DNA from: Levilactobacillus cerevisiae
Lineage (GTDB): Bacteria > Bacillota > Bacilli > Lactobacillales > Lactobacillaceae
NCBI RefSeq assembly: GCF_003946245.1
Contig: NZ_RHNN01000014.1
Coordinates: forward strand, 1-64,000
Reading direction: 5' to 3'
Length of the DNA: 64,000 bases
Both the position numbers and the translations under genes were made by a program. The notes below the pieces were generated by a model. It worked only from the letters and a program-made list of their open reading frames with translations, had not been told where the DNA came from and ran no database searches. Shown here piece by piece: positions 9,055 to 18,639 of the stretch (position 1 is the first letter of the stretch; the number at the start of each line of letters is the position of its first letter).

Positions 9055-9473
9055 GACATTTCCTCCCTAAATGAGTGAGTAATCTTTGTAAAACGCAATG
9101 GTGACGGGCCACAACCACCTGATTTATCGGTGGCTAACTTGGTCTTTCACACCTCAGTATAACTGCTTTTATAAAAGATAGCTATTGTATATCCCACAAA
9201 GTTAATCCCAATGATTACTCGACGACACTATCAACTAATTTAAATGAAATAGGCCGTCATAGCGGCGATAGTAATCTGTCGAGTAATCTGGCATCTCGGC
9301 TACTCTGGCTAAGAGTTAGCCTAAAATTCCTATCGCACATTTATGGCATTACGGCCACACCCAACGCACGGGGCACGCCGCCAGTTAAGCTAGCCCACCT
9401 AACCAACCACACGGACAATCCTCAACCAACCAACGTCAAAAGCAGCACAACCACATTTTTTAAAACTTTCTCG
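9055..9473. other. Gene-free stretch upstream of xylA and the surface protein
   Basis: This stretch holds the ribosome binding region and promoter area of the minus-strand adhesin gene. No open frame or strong hairpin of note was seen. Its last part is AC-rich on the plus strand with repeated CCAAC motifs (9391-9435). Confidence 0.5.
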
Positions 9474-9487
9474 CGAAAACGCTTGCA
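9474..9487. promoter_or_regulatory. cre box overlapping the xylA promoter
   Basis: CGAAAACGCTTGCA matches cre except at the first base and overlaps the -35 hexamer, so CcpA binding would block RNA polymerase. Confidence 0.7.
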
Positions 9488-9510
9488 ATAAATTCAAAAC
9501 CTTGTATACT
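9483..9510 (+). promoter_or_regulatory. xylA promoter
   Basis: TTGCAA (9483-9488) and TATACT (9505-9510) are separated by 16 nt, with the XylR palindrome immediately downstream. Confidence 0.7.
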
Positions 9511-9518
9511 GATATTTG

Positions 9519-9545
9519 TAAGTTGGTTGTCGCAACGAACTAACT
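9519..9545. promoter_or_regulatory. XylR operator of xylA
   Basis: AGTTGGTTG-tcg-CAACGAACT is a nearly perfect palindrome just downstream of the -10 box, sharing the TTGTCGCAA core (in opposite orientation) with the site ahead of xylT. Confidence 0.75.
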
Positions 9546-9564
9546 AGGAGGGTATTATAAAATT

Positions 9565-10914
9565 ATGACTGAAGAATACTGGAAAGGCGTCGACAAGATT
9601 CAATACGTCGGCCATCAAGACAAAAAATCAGGTTTAGGATTCCAATACTACAATCCAGAAGAAGTTATTGCTGGTAAAAAGATGAAAGATTGGTTGCGGT
9701 TCGCCGTTGCCTACTGGCACACCTTTGATCAACGTTTAGTTGACCCATTCGGTGACGGGACTGCTCAACGTCCTTACGACAAGTACACCGACCCAATGGA
9801 CTTGGCTTTAGCCAAAGTCGATGCAGCATTTGAATTTTACAACAAATTAGGTGTTGACTACCTTTGCTTCCATGACCGGGACTTAGCTCCTGAAGGCGAC
9901 ACATTACGTGAAACCAACGCCAACTTGGACAAGGTTGTTGACAAGATCGTTGAAAACCAAAAGACTTCCGGCATGAAGGTTCTCTGGAACACTTCAAACA
10001 TGTTCACCAACCCTCGTTTCGTCGAAGGTGCTGGGACTTCTCCATACGCTGACATCTACGCCTACAGTGCTGCTCAACTCAAGCACAGTTTGGAAGTTGG
10101 TAAGCGCGTCGGTTCTGAAAACTATGTCTTCTGGGGCGGCCGTGAAGGTTACGAATCACTCTGGAACACCAACATGAAGCAAGAACAAGAACACGCTGCT
10201 AAGTTATTCCACATGGCTAAGGACTACGCTAACGAAATCGGCTTTGACGCCCAAATGTTACTCGAACCAAAGCCTAAGGAACCAACGACGCACCAATACG
10301 ACTTTGATGCCGCAACCACGATTGCCTTCATGAAGGAATACGACTTGGACAAAGACTTCAAGTTGAACCTTGAAGGTAACCATGCTAACTTGGCTGGTCA
10401 CACTTACCAACACGAAATTCGCGTTGCCCGTGAAGCTGGCTTGTTAGGTTCATTGGACGCCAACCAAGGCGACAAGTTAATCGGCTGGGATATTGATGAA
10501 TACCCATCTAACTTGTACGAAACCACTGCTGCAATGTACGAAGTTGTTGAAAACGGCAGCATCGGACCTCGTGGTGGGTTGAACTTCGATGCTAAGCCTC
10601 GTCGTTCCTCATTTGCCCCAGAAGACCTCTTCTTAGGCCACATCGTTGGGATGGACAGTTTCGCTGCCGGCCTGCGTGTTGCCGCTGCTATGAAGGAAGA
10701 CGGCTTCTTAGACACCTTGAAGGCTGACCGTTACAGCTCATACGAATCTGGTGTTGGTGCCGAAATCGAAAGCGGCAAGGCTGACTTGAAGTCCCTTGAA
10801 AAGTACGCTATCGACAAGCCACAATCAGAATTGGTTGCTGCTACGCACTCAGATCACCTTGAAGAAGTTAAGGACACGATCAACCATTACATCATCGATA
10901 CCCTTAGCAAGTAA
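9565..10914 (+). CDS. xylA: Xylose isomerase
   Basis: A 449-residue class II xylose isomerase converting D-xylose to D-xylulose in the cytoplasm with Mg/Mn/Co. Conserved motifs include YLCFHDRDL (catalytic His near 101), [33 protein letters not shown] and [13 protein letters not shown], carrying the metal ligands. Length is normal. Start ATG 9565 lies 13 nt after AGGAGGG. Codon use is strongly biased toward a few preferred codons, suggesting high expression. It precedes xylB after an unusually long 785-nt gap with its own terminator and two repeat elements. Confidence 0.98.
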   Translation: MTEEYWKGVDKIQYVGHQDKKSGLGFQYYNPEEVIAGKKMKDWLRFAVAYWHTFDQRLVDPFGDGTAQRPYDKYTDPMDLALAKVDAAFEFYNKLGVDYLCFHDRDLAPEGDTLRETNANLDKVVDKIVENQKTSGMKVLWNTSNMFTNPRFVEGAGTSPYADIYAYSAAQLKHSLEVGKRVGSENYVFWGGREGYESLWNTNMKQEQEHAAKLFHMAKDYANEIGFDAQMLLEPKPKEPTTHQYDFDAATTIAFMKEYDLDKDFKLNLEGNHANLAGHTYQHEIRVAREAGLLGSLDANQGDKLIGWDIDEYPSNLYETTAAMYEVVENGSIGPRGGLNFDAKPRRSSFAPEDLFLGHIVGMDSFAAGLRVAAAMKEDGFLDTLKADRYSSYESGVGAEIESGKADLKSLEKYAIDKPQSELVAATHSDHLEEVKDTINHYIIDTLSK

Positions 10915-10944
10915 TCTTCAATTGAATACGAAATAACTGACATT

Positions 10945-10983
10945 AAATTGGCGGACGAACGGTGTGTTCGTCTGCCAATTTTT
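10945..10983 (+). terminator. Terminator after xylA
   Basis: AAATTGGCGGACGAAC pairs with GTTCGTCTGCCAATTTTT across GGTGT, giving a strong hairpin with a U-run. XylB expression therefore needs readthrough or another promoter. Confidence 0.8.
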
Positions 10984-11006
10984 CGTAGTCTGGATTGTGT
11001 GGAGTC

Positions 11007-11178
11007 GCCGCTGGTCACCAGGCGCCCATGCTCTGTGGCAGACCTTGAAGCCAAAAGACGGTCTTCAAGGGTGGACGGGAACCTCGACAAGCACGAGTTT
11101 CCCGCCCAGCCGTGTCCTAAGTCAGGAAGAACTCTGACTAACGACACCGACACAGCATTCTGCCTGGTGACCAGCGGC
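11007..11178 (-). repeat. Family A structured repeat, copy 1
   Basis: The element is bounded by a perfect 17-bp inverted repeat, GCCGCTGGTCACCAGGC at 11007-11023 and its complement at 11162-11178. It contains internal hairpins: CCTTGAAG/CTTCAAGG, GGGAA-CTCG/CGAG-TTCCC, and AGTCAG/CTGACT inside GTGTC/GACAC. On the minus strand it shares TGTGTCGGTGTCGTTAG-type segments with the other family A copies. Confidence 0.75.
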
Positions 11179-11339
11179 TATGGCAACGGGTGACGACGAA
11201 AATTAGGCGGTGACCAATTTTCGTTGCGGAAGCTGTAGCTGAGGCGACCAGCAATCACTGATAGCGTACAATTAGGTAGTCTAAGACAAGTGTCAGATGA
11301 CTGTTATTATGACGCTGTTTCATCTGACCGCGTTATCTA

Positions 11340-11530
11340 AGCTGAAGGAGGCCAGGTACGGAGCCAGCTGTGTCGACGGTGTTAGCTGAGGATTTTCTCA
11401 GCTTACAGCGTGGGACAATCTTGGAGACACGTGAACTGCGTGGCTTCAAGTCGAGGTGAAAGCCCGCTTCCCAGGCTGTAACCGGCCCCATAGCAGGCGG
11501 AGTACCTGGCAGCCGAAGCGACCAACACAC
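11340..11530 (+). repeat. Family A structured repeat, copy 2
   Basis: It shares CCAGGTACGGAGCCAGCTGT, the GTTAGCTGAG...CTCAGCTTA hairpin and a TTGGAGAC...GTGG-CTTCAAG segment with the copy at 61030. The ends carry CCAGGTAC and GTACCTGG. It lies between xylA and xylB, so the intercistronic RNA would be highly structured. Confidence 0.75.
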
Positions 11531-11589
11531 CGCAAGTTTTTAGTTAGAAGTATGGCAACATTAAAGAATAGAATATGAACGACTTCTTG

Positions 11590-11650
11590 TGTACAAGCCC
11601 ACAGCGTTCCGGTCTCAATTTCACCATCCCGGAGGCGCTGACAACGCGCA
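11590..11650 (-). repeat. Family B repeat fragment
   Basis: CCCACAGCGTTCCGGTCTCA followed by TTTCACCATC-CCGGAGGCGCTG matches one end of the element at 40715-40795. Confidence 0.6.
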
Positions 11651-11699
11651 ATGTGGCAAGTACCAAGAGCAAGGAAAAGTAATCTAGGAGGAATGACAA

Positions 11700-13208
11700 A
11701 TGGGGAAGTACGTACTCGGCGTGGACCTCGGCACCAGTGCCGTCAAGATTTCCGCCCTCGACCACAGCGGGCAGATCGTTGCCCAGGAAAGTTTTGATTA
11801 CGATTTAATTCAGAAACAACCCGGCTACAACGAACAGAACCCGGAGGACTGGGTTTCTGGCACGACCGTAGCGATTGTACGGTTGATTTTAAACGACCAC
11901 TTGGCCGCTGAAGACATTGAAGGACTGAGCTACTCCGGGCAAATGCACGGACTGGTTTTGCTGGACGAAAACAAGAAGGTTTTGCGCCCGGCCATTCTCT
12001 GGAATGACACGCGGAGCACGCCTCAACGGGAAGAAATCGAAGCCAAAATGGGCGACGAGTTCGTGGACATTACCCGTAACCAACCGCTGGAAGGCTTCAC
12101 GCTGACCAAGCTGTTGTGGGTCAAGGAAAATGAACCCGACATTTGGGCCAAGGCCAAGTACTTTGTCCTGCCCAAAGACTACGTGCGTTACCGGATGACG
12201 GGTAACCTCGCCATGGACTATTCCGATGCGACCGGGACGGTATTACTGGACGTTGCCAAGGGAGACTGGAGCGCCAAAATTTGTGACGCCTTCGACATTC
12301 CGTTGAGCATGTGTCCACCACTGATCAAGTCCATCGACTTTGCTGGCACGGTGACGCCGGCTTACGCTGAATTTTCAGGGTTAACGACAGCTACCAAAGT
12401 CTTTGGTGGTGCGGCCGATAACGCGGCTGGTGCCGTTGGGGCGGGGATTCTCCACCCCAACATGGTGCTGTCCAGCATCGGGACGTCCGGAGTTGTTTTG
12501 AAATACGAAGACAACGCTGACGTCAACTACCACGGCGTTTTGCAGTTCGAAGATCACGCGATTCCTGATAAATACTACTCCATGGGGGTTACGCTGGCCG
12601 CTGGGTACTCACTCAGTTGGTTTAAGAAGACCTTCGCACCAGCTGAGGACTTCACCGAGTTCGTGTCGAGCGCGGCCAAATCAACGGTCGGGGCCAATGG
12701 CCTGCTGTACACGCCATACATCGTGGGTGAACGGGCACCGTACGCGGACGCTGACATCCGGGGAAGCTTTACCGGTGTCGACGGCACGCATCAGCGCTAC
12801 GACTTCGTGCGGGCCGTCCTGGAAGGCATCAGCTACTCCTTTAGAGATCTCTTTGATATCTATGAGGAAAATGGTGGTGACTTTGATACGGTCGTTTCCA
12901 TTGGTGGTGGCGCCAAGAGTCCGCTCTGGCTGCAGATTCAGGCCGACATCTTTAACCGTAAAGTGGTCAGCCTGACTAACGAACAGGGACCCGGCATGGG
13001 GGCAGCGATGATTGCGGCCACCGGTCTGGGCTGGTTCGACTCCCTGCAGGATTGTGCGGAAACCTTCGTCCACTTTGGCAAGGCTTACGAACCAAATCCT
13101 GAGAACGTGAAGAAGTATGCGAAGATGCATGCTATTTACAAGCAGGTTTACCAACAAACCAAGGCCATCAGTGAACAACTGTTGGACTACCGGAAGGCGG
13201 AACTCTAG
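11700..13208 (+). CDS. xylB: Xylulokinase
   Basis: A 502-residue FGGY-family kinase that phosphorylates D-xylulose to D-xylulose 5-phosphate, feeding the phosphoketolase pathway. The phosphate-binding [14 protein letters not shown] lies at the N-terminus. [12 protein letters not shown] and WNDTRS are typical of xylulokinase, the catalytic Asp is in [13 protein letters not shown] (about residue 240), and the C-terminal [17 protein letters not shown] is the second ATPase motif. Start ATG 11700 follows TAGGAGGAAT. It lies downstream of xylA and is probably also covered by xylA readthrough. Confidence 0.97.
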   Translation: MGKYVLGVDLGTSAVKISALDHSGQIVAQESFDYDLIQKQPGYNEQNPEDWVSGTTVAIVRLILNDHLAAEDIEGLSYSGQMHGLVLLDENKKVLRPAILWNDTRSTPQREEIEAKMGDEFVDITRNQPLEGFTLTKLLWVKENEPDIWAKAKYFVLPKDYVRYRMTGNLAMDYSDATGTVLLDVAKGDWSAKICDAFDIPLSMCPPLIKSIDFAGTVTPAYAEFSGLTTATKVFGGAADNAAGAVGAGILHPNMVLSSIGTSGVVLKYEDNADVNYHGVLQFEDHAIPDKYYSMGVTLAAGYSLSWFKKTFAPAEDFTEFVSSAAKSTVGANGLLYTPYIVGERAPYADADIRGSFTGVDGTHQRYDFVRAVLEGISYSFRDLFDIYEENGGDFDTVVSIGGGAKSPLWLQIQADIFNRKVVSLTNEQGPGMGAAMIAATGLGWFDSLQDCAETFVHFGKAYEPNPENVKKYAKMHAIYKQVYQQTKAISEQLLDYRKAEL

Positions 13209-13325
13209 CCCGCTGGTCACCGTGGACTGGCATTCCTCTGAAATTTTTAACTGAACAGAGACCGTACCCGAACTGACAAAGACGTTGGTTCGGGTATTTG
13301 TCGTGGGCTGGATTTCGGCACCACG

Positions 13326-13404
13326 GTCTAAACCGGCCGGCTTACCGTTCGCCAAATTTAGGCTGGAACGCAGTGGGTAGGACGCCGACAGCCTGGAAAG
13401 CGGT
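13326..13404 (+). repeat. Truncated family B repeat
   Basis: An approximately 79-nt segment nearly identical to 43253-43332, sharing CCAAATTTAGG, GTGGGTAGGACGCCGACAGC and AAGCGGT. It is also related to one half of the complete element at 37644. Confidence 0.7.
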
Positions 13405-13406
13405 GA

Positions 13407-13450
13407 ATAAAAAGGGACTCAGCTATTTTCACATAGCTAAGTCCCTCAAA
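13407..13450. terminator. Terminator hairpin between xylB and the 13453 gene
   Basis: AGGGACTcAGCTAT pairs with ATAGCTaAGTCCCT. The A-run on its left gives a T-run for the minus-strand gene ending at 13453. Confidence 0.75.
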
Positions 13451-13452
13451 GG

Positions 13453-13725
13453 TTAAAGATAGTTGGCAATGGCGGAAATCATGAATAGTACGCAGGTCAA
13501 CCCCAGTGTGAACCAGCGTAACCCCCATGAGACCAGGTGCATTCGGGTGGCCTGACGATTATCGCCGATAAAATGGCGTAACCAGAAAAAGGTCAGCAAC
13601 AAGATCAGTAAATAATTCACAAACTGGATGGTAAAGCTCTTCCCAAGAAAAATGGCTGGCAGTAGGCCAATGGCAAAAAGGCACCAGATGTCGTAGAGCG
13701 CCAGCAGTGGCGTGGTTGTTTTCAT
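13453..13725 (-). CDS. Small three-helix membrane protein, unknown function
   Basis: A 90-residue protein with three predicted hydrophobic stretches (about 8-28, 33-50 and 66-88) separated by short polar loops, including RHFIGDNRQATR. ATG follows GAGGAGGAA. It resembles no family I can name. It lies between xylB and xylT on the opposite strand, so it is not part of the xylose operon. Confidence 0.65.
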   Translation of the reverse strand: MKTTTPLLALYDIWCLFAIGLLPAIFLGKSFTIQFVNYLLILLLTFFWLRHFIGDNRQATRMHLVSWGLRWFTLGLTCVLFMISAIANYL

Positions 13726-13849
13726 GTCTATTTCCTCCTCCTAAATAAATCCCCGTACCTTTAGTCTAGCAGAGATGGGGTGAAAGGTGAAGGCCGGAAA
13801 CCACGGGATTAAGGGTCCTGATGAAAACGGCTTATTTTAAAATAAATAA

Positions 13850-13863
13850 AGAAAACGCTTTCA
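13850..13863. promoter_or_regulatory. cre box in the xylT promoter
   Basis: AGAAAACGCTTTCA fits cre with one mismatch at the first base and overlaps the -35 hexamer. Confidence 0.75.
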
Positions 13864-13887
13864 AAGGACGACGGAAAGTGGTAATAT
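13859..13887 (+). promoter_or_regulatory. xylT promoter
   Basis: TTTCAA (13859-13864) and TAATAT (13882-13887) are separated by 17 nt, between the cre box and the XylR operator. Confidence 0.65.
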
Positions 13888-13895
13888 ATTGTCAT

Positions 13896-13920
13896 GGTTG
13901 GTTGCGACAATCAACCAACT
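13896..13920. promoter_or_regulatory. XylR operator of xylT
   Basis: GGTTGGTTG and TCAACCAAC form inverted arms around CGACAA, just downstream of the -10 box. A 170-nt untranslated leader follows before the gene. Confidence 0.75.
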
Positions 13921-14093
13921 GGGATTACCAACTTACACTTCTTCACATAGATAAGACGTTGGCCTAGCTGTCGACCTGCCAAGTTACCTCGCGAGACGGG
14001 GGACGGGGATTGCTCTCTAGCTGACCCAGCGCCTAGCAAGTTTCTGCGATTGAGATTAAATCAACGGCTACGAGCCGCATAAGGAGCGAGATT

Positions 14094-15467
14094 ATGCGAA
14101 AAGTTTCAACTGGATTTGTCTATTTCTTTGGGGCCCTGGGTGGGCTGCTGTTTGGGTATGATACCGGGGTTATCTCTGGTGCGATTCTCTTTATCCAAAA
14201 GCAAATGAACCTGGGTTCCTGGCAACAGGGCTGGGTCGTGAGTGCCGTCCTGTTGGGTGCCATTTTAGGGGCCGCCATCATTGGGCCTTCCTCTGACCGT
14301 TATGGTCGGCGTAAACTATTACTGTTATCTGCCATTATCTTCTTCATCGGGGCGTTAGGCTCCGCTTTCTCACCTGAATTTTGGACGTTGATTGTTTCCC
14401 GGATCATCTTAGGGATGGCCGTTGGGGCCGCTTCCGCCTTGATCCCAACGTACTTGGCTGAACTATCACCAGCTGACAAACGGGGGACGGTCTCCAGTCT
14501 GTTCCAATTGATGGTCATGACTGGAATCCTGTTGGCCTACATCACCAACTACAGCTTCTCCGGGATGTACTCCGGCTGGCGGTGGATGTTAGGGTTCGCT
14601 GCGATTCCTGCCGCTTTACTGTTCTTGGGTGGGTTAATCTTACCCGAAAGTCCCCGGTTCTTGGTTAAGACCGGTCACATGGACCAGGCGCGTGAAGTTC
14701 TGGAAACCATGAACAAGCACGACGAAGCTGCCGTTAACAAAGAAGTTAGTCAGATTCAAGAATCAGCCAAAATTGTGAGTGGCGGCTGGTCTGAGTTGTT
14801 TGGTAAAATGGTTCGGCCTTCCCTGATCATCGGGTTGGGCTTGGCAATCTTCCAACAAGTCATGGGTTGTAACACGGTTCTGTACTACGCGCCAACAATT
14901 TTCACCGACGTTGGTTTCGGGGTTAACGCCGCACTGTTAGCCCACATTGGGATCGGGGTCTTCAACGTGATTGTGACCGCGATTGCCGTGGCCATCATGG
15001 ATAAGATCGACCGGAAAAAGATGTTGAACATCGGTGCCGTTGGGATGGGGATTTCCCTGTTCGTTATGAGTCTGGGGATGAAGTTCTCCGGTGGCTCCCA
15101 AACGGCCGCTGTGATCTCCGTCATTGCCTTGACCATCTACATTGCATTCTTCTCCGCAACTTGGGGTCCCGTGATGTGGGTGATGATTGGGGAAGTCTTC
15201 CCATTGAACATCCGGGGCTTAGGAAACTCCTTTGCCTCCGTTATCAACTGGACGGCGAACATGATCGTTTCCCTGACGTTCCCATCTCTGCTGGACTTCT
15301 TCGGCACTGGGAGCCTGTTCATCGGCTATGGTGTGCTCTGCTTTGTTTCCATCTGGTTCGTCCAAAAGAAGGTTTTCGAAACACGGAACCGTTCTTTGGA
15401 AGATATCGAAGCAACCTTACGGGAAAAGGCCGACGAAAAAGCCGCAACCCTGAGTACCACGAAGTAA
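14094..15467 (+). CDS. xylT: D-xylose:proton symporter (MFS sugar porter)
   Basis: A 457-residue, 12-helix major facilitator of the sugar porter family. Hallmarks are LLFGYDTGVISGA in helix 1, DRYGRRK in the 2-3 loop, LPESPRFL after helix 6, QQVMGCNTVLYYAPTIF in helix 7 and KIDRKK in the 8-9 loop. It imports xylose (possibly also arabinose) with protons. ATG 14094 follows AAGGAGCGA. The promoter carries an XylR palindrome and a cre box, tying it to xylA and xylB although it is transcribed separately. Confidence 0.93.
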   Translation: MRKVSTGFVYFFGALGGLLFGYDTGVISGAILFIQKQMNLGSWQQGWVVSAVLLGAILGAAIIGPSSDRYGRRKLLLLSAIIFFIGALGSAFSPEFWTLIVSRIILGMAVGAASALIPTYLAELSPADKRGTVSSLFQLMVMTGILLAYITNYSFSGMYSGWRWMLGFAAIPAALLFLGGLILPESPRFLVKTGHMDQAREVLETMNKHDEAAVNKEVSQIQESAKIVSGGWSELFGKMVRPSLIIGLGLAIFQQVMGCNTVLYYAPTIFTDVGFGVNAALLAHIGIGVFNVIVTAIAVAIMDKIDRKKMLNIGAVGMGISLFVMSLGMKFSGGSQTAAVISVIALTIYIAFFSATWGPVMWVMIGEVFPLNIRGLGNSFASVINWTANMIVSLTFPSLLDFFGTGSLFIGYGVLCFVSIWFVQKKVFETRNRSLEDIEATLREKADEKAATLSTTK

Positions 15468-15487
15468 TTTAACTGAAGGTATCCCCC

Positions 15488-15520
15488 TTGGGGCCTGGCG
15501 ATTGTGCCGGGCCCTTTTTG
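15488..15520 (+). terminator. Terminator after xylT
   Basis: GGGGCCTGGC pairs with GCCGGGCCC, followed by TTTTTG. Confidence 0.75.
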
Positions 15521-15576
15521 CATCGGATAGTGAAGGTGTACTTGTGATAAAATGAGTAGGTTAAGGAGGAGATAAC

Positions 15577-16542
15577 ATGAAAATACAAGTGAAGTTAGGG
15601 GTAACACTGGGTGTCATTGCGGCTTTATTGGGTACCTCGGGAATTTCCGCGGCGGCCAGTCGTCAATACTCGGCATACCGATCCAATGGCGTTAAACTGC
15701 TCTGGCGTTCTAATATGAAAGCCCAGACCTACACGACGGCTAAGGGGACGTTGTATTCTAAACATCTGGGGTATCGCAATACATATGGCAGTCAACTAAC
15801 ACAACAGACGGTAGTCACGGATAAGCACGAAAAGCTCTACCGCAAGGCCAAAGGTAATTCCGCAATTTATTACCACGTTACCAGCGCAGACGGCCAATTA
15901 AGTGGCTGGATTTGGCGGGGATACTTGACTAAGGCAACGGTCACATCTAACCAGCAAACAACGACCAAAGCACAGCCGACAGCTAGCAATTTTGTGGTCT
16001 CACGTACCCTGCAAAAAGGCCCTACGCAAAGCGACCAGTTTGAGACATTGGTCACCAATCAGATGACCCGTGATGGCTTTAGTGCCGGCCGTGATTTGAG
16101 TCGCGCTTACACGGATGCCGAAGCGCAAACTGATGACTGGACTGGCCAGGTTTTTCCTAGTTTCTTTGCCGATAACTGGGATTCCTACGACGAAATTACG
16201 GGTAAGCTAACGCCGAAAGATATTCATTATATTTATTCGGCAGCTAACGGAACGGTTGGTAACAACCAGTCTGCGCCGAATCTGACGGGCTGGAACGTGG
16301 CAACCATGGCTCGGGTCTTGCACACAACCAATATTGATAGCACAACCGGAAATACGGGGACGCTGGTCCAAGACTTTGCAACATACTTGGAAAACATTCT
16401 CAAGGCCCATCAGGCCAAGACTTTCTTTATTACGACGGGAATTGGCTATCCGGGTAGAGTCGAAGCAGGGAGCGGTGTTGATGGTCAATTGAGCCTAGAG
16501 TTTACCTTCCTTTACACACGGGTTCCAGACGGCAAAAATTAG
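15577..16542 (+). CDS. Secreted protein of unknown function with an SH3-like/SLAP-like N-terminal region
   Basis: A 321-residue exported protein with a signal peptide (MKIQVKLGVTLGVIAALLG, cleavage after SAAA). Residues about 30-125 have the aromatic, basic repeats (LYSKHLGYRNTYG, KLYRKAKGNSAIYYHV, SGWIWRGYL) seen in lactobacillar cell-envelope attachment modules. A linker follows. The C-terminal 190 residues form a domain I cannot assign, with alternating charged and aromatic positions and a YTDAEAQTDDW segment. Start ATG follows AAGGAGGAGA. It lies alone after xylT and is probably attached to the wall non-covalently. Confidence 0.65.
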   Translation: MKIQVKLGVTLGVIAALLGTSGISAAASRQYSAYRSNGVKLLWRSNMKAQTYTTAKGTLYSKHLGYRNTYGSQLTQQTVVTDKHEKLYRKAKGNSAIYYHVTSADGQLSGWIWRGYLTKATVTSNQQTTTKAQPTASNFVVSRTLQKGPTQSDQFETLVTNQMTRDGFSAGRDLSRAYTDAEAQTDDWTGQVFPSFFADNWDSYDEITGKLTPKDIHYIYSAANGTVGNNQSAPNLTGWNVATMARVLHTTNIDSTTGNTGTLVQDFATYLENILKAHQAKTFFITTGIGYPGRVEAGSGVDGQLSLEFTFLYTRVPDGKN

Positions 16543-16703
16543 ACGAGTGTTTTCAGAAAAAAATCTTTCTGAATTTCACCTTTTAAGTGAGCAAACTGTA
16601 AAATTAGCAAACCATTAAGGGGCGACAATCGCAAGCGTACCGGGTTAGTTAGCCGTTGGCTGGCTTTGCATGTGATAAATGAACAGTTTTTCACAAAATG
16701 TGA

Positions 16704-16717
16704 TGTAATCGCTTTCC
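16704..16717. promoter_or_regulatory. cre box upstream of the acetoin reductase-like gene
   Basis: TGTAATCGCTTTCC matches cre apart from the last base. It lies 71 nt upstream of the start codon. Confidence 0.55.
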
Positions 16718-16772
16718 TTTTCATAATTTATCCGTTATGATAGGAGCGTACCTGGAAATTTACTTATTCTGA

Positions 16773-17567
<795 letters not shown>

Positions 17568-17597
17568 ACATTAAACTTTGAACCAAAGATTGATTGG

Positions 17598-17631
17598 TAG
17601 CCTCCACGCAGGGATGTGTGGGGGCTTTTTG
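17598..17631 (+). terminator. Terminator after the acetoin reductase-like gene
   Basis: AGCCTCCAC pairs with GTGTGGGGGCT, followed by TTTTT. Confidence 0.75.
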
Positions 17632-17633
17632 TA

Positions 17634-18215
17634 GAGCAGAGTGCGGAGCAGGGCGCCTAACTGGCGAGCATTAACGGCGCTAAGTGAAGACCCCTGGGCT
17701 TGGGGTCTTTGCTTAGCGTTGTTAAGCGGAACCAGTTGCCCTGCGTAGCACGTTTCAGAGGCCGCCAGGGCCGAAAGATGTTCCGTGGGGAGCCAGTCAA
17801 ACGGTGTAAAGCAAGATAGTTTGAAACGCTAGTCCAAGTTAGAGCTATTTTCTTAGCTGGGTTAAGCGCAGGGACCTGGCTCGCGTAGCACGTTTCGGAG
17901 GCCGCCAGGACCGAAAGATGTTCCGTGGGGAGCCAGTCAAATGGTGTAAAGCAAGATAGTTTGAAACGAAAATCCCGGACCTGGGTCGTTTCCGTTAAGT
18001 TGTTAAGCGGAACCAGTTGCCCTGCGTAGCACGTTTCAGAGGCCGCCAGACTTGGGATTTAATGGCGAGAGCAAATCAAACGGTCTAAAGCAAGATAATC
18101 TGAAACGAAAACCCTGGGCCTGGGTCGTTTCCGTTACGTTGTTAAGCGGAACCAGTTGCCTCTCGTAGCACGTTTCAGAGGCTAGGGGTCTTTACTCAGC
18201 ACTATTAATCAGAAC
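17634..18215 (+). repeat. Family C hairpin repeat array (about four tandem 3' modules)
   Basis: The array begins with a full unit (GAGTGCGGAGCAGGGCGCC...). It then repeats a roughly 140-nt module four times, each with GTTAAGCG(G/C)A, (G/C)GTAGCACGTTTC and, in most copies, AGCAAGATAGTTTGAAACG. Within modules CGTTTC pairs with GAAACG. The same sequences appear near 29207, 40170 and 51145. No coding potential is apparent. Confidence 0.8.
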
Positions 18216-18283
18216 CAGCCACCTCCCCCAAAACCTTCCAACAACTCCTGAACCACAAAACTCCAGTAAACCAAAAACATCCA

Positions 18284-18319
18284 GCAACGGAGGGTAAGGA
18301 CGCTGCTAGATGTTTTGGA
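18284..18319 (-). terminator. Terminator of the small hydrophobic peptide gene
   Basis: On the minus strand ACATCTAGCAGCG pairs with CGTTGCTGGATGT, followed by TTTTTGG. Confidence 0.75.
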
Positions 18320-18433
18320 TTACTTTGCTTGGAGTTCTTGGACGGCGGTAGCTAGACTGGGACTACCAAAGCCGACCAACAGAAGGGATAACAAAACTAG
18401 ATTGATGAGATCGGGTGTGTTGGATTGGGACAT
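18320..18433 (-). CDS. 37-residue hydrophobic peptide, type I toxin-like
   Basis: A short gene encoding a peptide with a polar N-terminus (MSQSNTPDLINL), one membrane-length hydrophobic stretch (VLLSLLLVGFGSPSLATAV) and a charged end (QELQAK). It has a strong ribosome binding site (AAGGAGGCC, 8 nt before ATG), a TACAAT -10-like box upstream at about 18466-18471 and a rho-independent terminator directly after the stop. This makes it a real small gene rather than chance. Size and design recall Fst/Ldr-type membrane peptides, but sequence identity to those families is not evident and no antisense RNA is proved. Confidence 0.6.
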   Translation of the reverse strand: MSQSNTPDLINLVLLSLLLVGFGSPSLATAVQELQAK

Positions 18434-18639
18434 TGATGAGGCCTCCTTAGGTATCATCGAGGTCATTGTAGCAAGCCCGTTTAACGATTACGTGTGATTC
18501 GTGTACAGATGCTGTAAAGGCCTGAAAATCGTGATTAACGGGGGAACCGCTTTTGTCGCTCAGCAAGTTCCACACAACGCGAGGGCAATCGGTTCATGGT
18601 ACAATGATAGCGATTAATTAACCGTTTAGGGGTGAAAGT

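Noticed and set aside
10948-11193. 81-codon open frame in the xylA-xylB gap
   Set aside because: It lies entirely in a terminator and a family A repeat, with no ribosome site.
16695-16715. Rex operator ahead of the acetoin reductase-like gene
   Set aside because: TCACA-aaa-TGTGA is present but in the reverse arm order relative to the Rex consensus; the overlapping cre box is a better explanation.
17634-18215. CRISPR-like array
   Set aside because: Units are about 140 nt, imperfect and have no regular spacers. No cas gene is nearby.
18315-18497. 60-codon open frame on the plus strand
   Set aside because: It is antisense to the much better supported small hydrophobic peptide gene and its start region overlaps that gene's terminator.
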